64,000 nt of DNA from Sipunculus nudus. Taxonomy: Eukaryota > Annelida > Sipuncula > Golfingiida > Sipunculidae. The stretch's first letter is position 1. Every line of letters begins with the position of its first letter. The stretch covers positions 41,464,527-41,528,526 of the forward strand of contig CM049308.1 of assembly GCA_026874595.1 (NCBI GenBank), written 5' to 3'. The position numbers and the translations under genes are program-made. The notes under the pieces are model-generated. The model was not told where the DNA came from, searched no databases, and saw only the letters and a list, made by a program, of their open reading frames with translations. Shown piece by piece: positions 59,308 through 64,000 of the stretch.

Positions 59308-62300
59308 GTAAGAAGCACCATTTTCTTTCATTTTAACTCAGTGAAGTGAAGTTATGATTTTATACCATTCAGACTTGTTTAAGTTTGAATCTAGCTGAAA
59401 TGTCAGTGTTCTTAGGCATGCATCATTTTGTTCCTTTGATTGAACACTCAAACTTGAAATTTCTTTGCTTCAAGATTCTCCTGTCTTAAGACTGTGTGAT
59501 AGTACCAGATTCCTCTACCAAATGTGAGCAGTCAATGTGATATGAGAAAGATGTACAAACAGATCAAAACATATTCTGTATACATGTATATTTAATATGA
59601 TCAAGATTAGCTTTGATCTTTAATAAAATCTTCTTGTCTAAAGGTTTACATTTCTGCAGGCATTACATTTTGGTGATGTCTTGCACTGAAATGAATTAAC
59701 AGATAAACAGAGATACACACAGACAGACACAAACCAATAGGCATGGGTGAAAACATAAAATCTTTCCAGTTTCTGACAGTCAAGTAATATTTTGCAGAAT
59801 CACTTGTGAAATTTGGTATTCCATATAACCTGATAAGGTCAGAGCTTAAGCTAGTAATAATTATATGTCCTGTTGGAGAGCATTTACCTTGCAGTTATAA
59901 ATGTTATAGTATGTGTTCCTGTTGTTCTGATATCAGAGATCACAGATATAAGTTCTATTGAATGAACATAAATGTAAATGGTACAGTTAATCAGATTAGA
60001 GTCAAATATTTTCTTTTAGCTTCTTTAATTTTCGCTGTACCCTTAAGGCCAACTGAAAAAAAGTTAGGAAATTGACTTCAAAAGCAAAATGACTTTTGAT
60101 GATGCAGTATGAACCTTTAACCAGTACACCCTAGAGACAAGGCCTTTGCTCTGTTTTAGTTCCTTTATGTATTGTGGTCACATTTTCCAATTCATGCGTA
60201 AATGCTGATGCCGTTCATGAAATAATTATTCATACTACCCTGGTGTTTCCATAATTAGACCCAGCATGCATGTGTGTGAATAGTGAATCAAATAGCCTGG
60301 GAGAAGTGGGTCAGGGATCAATAATGTTAATTCTTTGGTCTTTGTTTGATTTGCCTCTGTCAGGGGGAAGGAAAATCTCATAAGGTCATGTAGAGAGGAC
60401 AGTTTTATTCTGTGGTCATAAATTATTCTTCAATTATTCTCCTGTTTGTGCTGTTTGATCCAATAATTTGTCATATTTTTATAAAGTTTATATTTAACTT
60501 TAGATAAAAAGGCAATATATGTGTTGAAAGAGTTGTCATGCCCATGGAATGTTTTTTCATTAATTTCTTTATGCATTAATATAACAATCAAGATATCACA
60601 TAAACATAAGCTGATAATTTGTGTTCTCAATACAGTCCACTTATATAACATACTTTACCATCAGAACTAGTTTTAGGTTATAAATTCATTATACAGATTG
60701 CATATTGCTTGCTTGTGTTTCATAATATTAGTTAAAAGTCCAGTTTAAACTTACAAGTGTGGTCTGACTGCTCAGTCTAAATAATGTTAGTCACAGGTTG
60801 TTACTATCAAAGATCTGAACATGTATTGAATCACACACAGCTTAGCTTGATAAATGCCACAGCTGATAATGGCTTATTTTAAACAAAATATTTAAGTTAC
60901 ATCAGAAAAAATAGCAACATCAAATGAGCTGTTAATCATACACATATTTATATTATTAAACTTGTAAATGTATGTGCTCTACACCTTGAAGTGTACTTGT
61001 TGCTTTGATTTATAACAATACATTACATATATAACATGCAGGCAGCAGGTACAATGTAGGCTTAATGTGTTAGGCTTCTTTGGAGCTGAAGGTCCAAAAG
61101 TTTAGACGCTTCTGGTTTCATAAAAGGCAAAAATAACAGTCAAACCTACAACATTTGCTCTGATGTTTTAACAGCCAGTTATATTTTCTGGATTAATCCT
61201 AGTTCTGTCATTAAAAAATTTAAATCCAGATAGCTTGATAATGACATAATCATTACATATTAACATATTTGTAATAAAAAAGACTGATATTTTAAATTTA
61301 TCAGTGGTGTTATGTTGGGGATCAGTATTGATATTTCACCTGATAGACACCATTGTTTCCACAGCAGATCACCTAATTTGCATGGGCTGGTAAATGATGT
61401 TGACATGTCTTCTGATATCTAGCATAGTCAGCTGAGAACACTAGTATTTTATATTTGGCTCTCAGGTCATCTGTAATTGAAGACTATATGTCATGTATAT
61501 GTAGAATATTTAGTTTAGGAAATTTTATCATAAAGAGAACCACTGGCAAAACTAGGGATTGAACCTTTGTGATTTGGAAAGGCACCTCTAGAGCTTCAAA
61601 TAGGCTAGGACTTGTCTAATAAGTCCAGCATGCCCAAGGAATGACCCAAGATTAGCACAATAGTCAGACACTAATTAGACCTGTCACTAATGGCTAATTA
61701 TCCCTTAGGGAGTCATGGAAGTGGTCACATTGGCCAGGCGGTCCAGGTAATACATGACAGGTGTATCAAATTTGATTTCCTATATGAATGTGAATATTAC
61801 ACCAAAGGTATGCAGAACTTCAAAACACACAGAATGGATGAATTACAGGTTTGTGAGCTTTTGGATTTCTTGGAATAAAAGCTTTTTGTGATTTTTCAGT
61901 TAATGCTTATTCAAGACAAATATCTACATCACAAAAAAGCATACTGTGGTTGCCTTTTTGTTTGCGAGGTTTGCCAGGTTTTAAATTCCAGATATTGATA
62001 AAACAGAAATTGTCCCAAAAATAAAATCTTCACAAATAAGAGGTCCCTCCCTTCCTTGAAGGTAACAGATGAATATTATAAATAATAAAAGATCTTGTAT
62101 GCTATCTGTGAATCAGATATTGCTATTATTTATTATATCAGATCTTTTTAAATAACTGCCACTGATAAACAATAAACATTATTTATGACTTGTTTGATGT
62201 TTACTTGAATGTCCAATTGTTACAATTTATGGTATATATTATTTAAAATAGTTAATTCATGTAAATATAATTATACTCCTGAGTAGGTAATGGTGAGATC

Positions 62301-63715
62301 TTGTAAGGAGAGATTGCAAAAATGTAACCCTTGCAAAACAATGAAAAAGTGAAAATCGCGAAATTTTAACCTTGTGAATATGAATGTCACCACAGTGTTT
62401 TGTATCAACCATGAACTAAACCCTGAAGCAATTATTAAACTTTTTCCTATGGGATAAATCTACTTGTGCTACAGTTAAGAGTGGTATTGTACATCATAAC
62501 AGTACTTAAATTTCGAATATGTATTAAAGAATTGTTTTTTACAAATGTATTACATGAAGAAAAGCACACAAATATAGACAGACATCAAAATGAGTTTACA
62601 GCCATTAATTACTAGAAAATCCATGAATAATTCAATGCCAAACTGTGAGTTCATTTCAGTATTTGTGGCCTAGCAGTTTTAAAGTCATTTTAAAACAGCT
62701 TAGGATTTCTGGCCATGGTTTATAAAACCTAAAATCCAGAGGGTTCAATAATGGCAAGGGGAATTATATCAGCAAAGTTTTAAGTGGAGTAACTTTTTTT
62801 TTACCTTGCCCAAATCCTCAAATTGTAGTAGGATCTAACAGTATGTGAAAAGAAAGTAAAGATGCTTAAAATATTTATTGTAAGTGTAAAACCACCAAAT
62901 CGCCATTAAGTACTCTGTTCAGAGTTTTTCATCTGTGTTTTGAATTGGAATTTGACAAAAGTGTATGAAGGGTCAGAAAACACATCCTGACAAATTAAGG
63001 TACAGGAAGCACCACAACTGATAATGTTCGATCAGGTACTAGAGTTTATTTACGGAGGTGTTGCTGTGCGTGATGTTTTACAGCAGTAGGAAGTGTTGAA
63101 GGGCCTCAGTTTCCAGATATAGGGGCATCAGGGCACTTTTGGTGGAGCTGTAACAATATTTATTACCTTTTGATGGCATATTGCATGTTTTACATGATGC
63201 TAATTTCTATTTATGAGTTTATATGGGCCAGAACACAGCAAGCAAAAGGTAATACTGATCAATCTGAACAGCTAGGTGTTATAAAAAAAATCTCCAGCTG
63301 TTAGGGCTGTTACATTGAACTCAGGCAACAACAGGAATAAACATCCATGCATCACTTAATTGAATAAATTCAATAAAATTGTTCACTTATTTTGCTATTC
63401 CTATGCAATATAGGTATAAATTGTTTTATAATTTTGACCTTTTTCTGCTTTGCTTGAACATATTTTCATTCAGGACAGAATACTCCTTGTAATAAAAGCC
63501 AAAGTATTCCTATATCTCGAAGGAGGATGAAACCATAAAATCCCTACTACTTTTAAAATTCAATAGCAATATCAATGCTACATTTACTAATTTTAGCAAA
63601 CTGGATATAAAAAATTATCTTTGATGTCTTGAATAGAAATCAAAGCTATAGCTCATACCTTTTATAGAAATCAGTAAAACTAGTTGAGTGGATGGTAAAC
63701 ATTGTTATTTTGCAG
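59308..63715 (+). other. intron 2 (tentative)
   Basis: Very CpG-poor AT-rich sequence running from the donor at 59308. It holds a tRNA-like SINE fragment at 61540 and nothing else recognised. Its 3' end depends on the weak exon at 63716 being real. Confidence 0.4.
61540..61605 (-). repeat. tRNA-derived SINE-like fragment
   Basis: On the minus strand 'agctctagaggtgcctttcc' and 'aaatcacaaaggttcaatcc' include an exact box B, GGTTCAATCC, at the right distance from a degenerate box A. It does not fold into a full cloverleaf by eye. Confidence 0.4.
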
Positions 63716-63772
63716 TACATGCCATGGCGTTTCCTAACCCACTGTGGGATGTGCCACAGCATATTCTGTGAG
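63716..63772 (+). CDS. possible coding exon 3, 19 codons
   Basis: The acceptor 'ttgttattttgcag' ends at 63715, and a moderate donor GAG|GTGAATG has GT at 63773. In phase 0 the exon reads YMPWRFLTHCGMCHSIFCE, continuing ...IIETCK. It is Cys/His-rich with a C-x2-C pair. A 57-bp open stretch between splice-like signals can occur by chance, so this is a weak call. Confidence 0.25.
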
Positions 63773-64000
63773 GTGAATGATTGTATTGAATATTTCTATG
63801 CCACTACTTTAAATAACAACAGATCAGTCATTTTAATCACTTAGTCTATAATGCCTTAACTGAGAAGCAAAACAGAAATGGCTATAACACAAATGACAAA
63901 TTTGTCATATTCTCAAGTACCATGGAAAACAGATTTACATGAAAAAAGAACTGTAATTTAGTTATTTCTCATATTGATGGCTAGACAGAGTGTCCGTCTC
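63773..64000. other. non-coding to window end
   Basis: No exon seen. The gene probably continues beyond the window. Confidence 0.35.

Noticed and set aside
61709-61746. 38-bp segment between AG and GTAATA that could be an exon
   Set aside because: Length would shift the frame after the 59307 donor, and both splice signals are ordinary.

Overview
This window looks like AT-rich nuclear DNA from an invertebrate animal, most likely a mollusc and probably a bivalve. The clearest clue is a repeat near 1.06 and 1.76 kb. It begins with an imperfect AGCTCAG...CTGAGCT hairpin and runs into 'gatcaccttttgtccgtcgtccgtc', a repeat type I associate with bivalve genomes. Short ORFs, GT/AG introns, many small DNA-transposon remnants and very sparse CpG in some zones also fit. 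Nothing bacterial or viral is present.

Only one gene can be supported, on the + strand. An exon at 33997-34125 has a good acceptor, an in-frame upstream stop, a 10-bp stem-loop, the first ATG (34105) and a strong GTAAGT donor after seven codons. About 24 kb further on, a 1014-bp exon (58294-59307) is open throughout, has both splice signals and begins in the same phase. Joined, they give the N-terminal 345 residues of a serine-rich basic protein with nuclear-type KKRR and KRKYKK clusters. I do not recognise the family. A possible third coding exon lies at 63716-63772 and the rest would be beyond the window. Candidate 5' ends are a CpG-rich block ending in a donor at 25441, a 24-bp exon at 32246, and a second CpG/NRF1/CRE-type block with a donor at 39969.

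Layout: 1-0.85 kb, a decayed coding remnant; 1.06-2.8 kb, tandem molluscan repeats; 3.8-4.1 kb, one copy of a diverged duplicated segment; 5-18.7 kb, a CpG-dense, repeat-rich zone, presumably intergenic, with hAT-like MITEs, tandem duplications and homopolymers; 18.7-22.2 kb, foldbacks and a nested transposon; 22-34 kb, CpG-poor sequence, probably 5' flank or 5' UTR introns; 34-58 kb, the large intron with repeat arrays rich in nuclear-receptor half-sites, a TTAA element and a minisatellite; 58-64 kb, the main coding exon and the next intron.

The most informative large-scale signal is CpG content. Two repeat families have copies in both the CpG-dense and the CpG-poor zones. The copies keep their CpGs in the first zone (18 and 10) and have none in the second. 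The coding exon holds about 30 CpGs while a similar length of adjacent intron holds 3. This fits germline gene-body methylation eroding non-coding CpGs and may outline the transcription unit. No new enzymatic or defence system was found.
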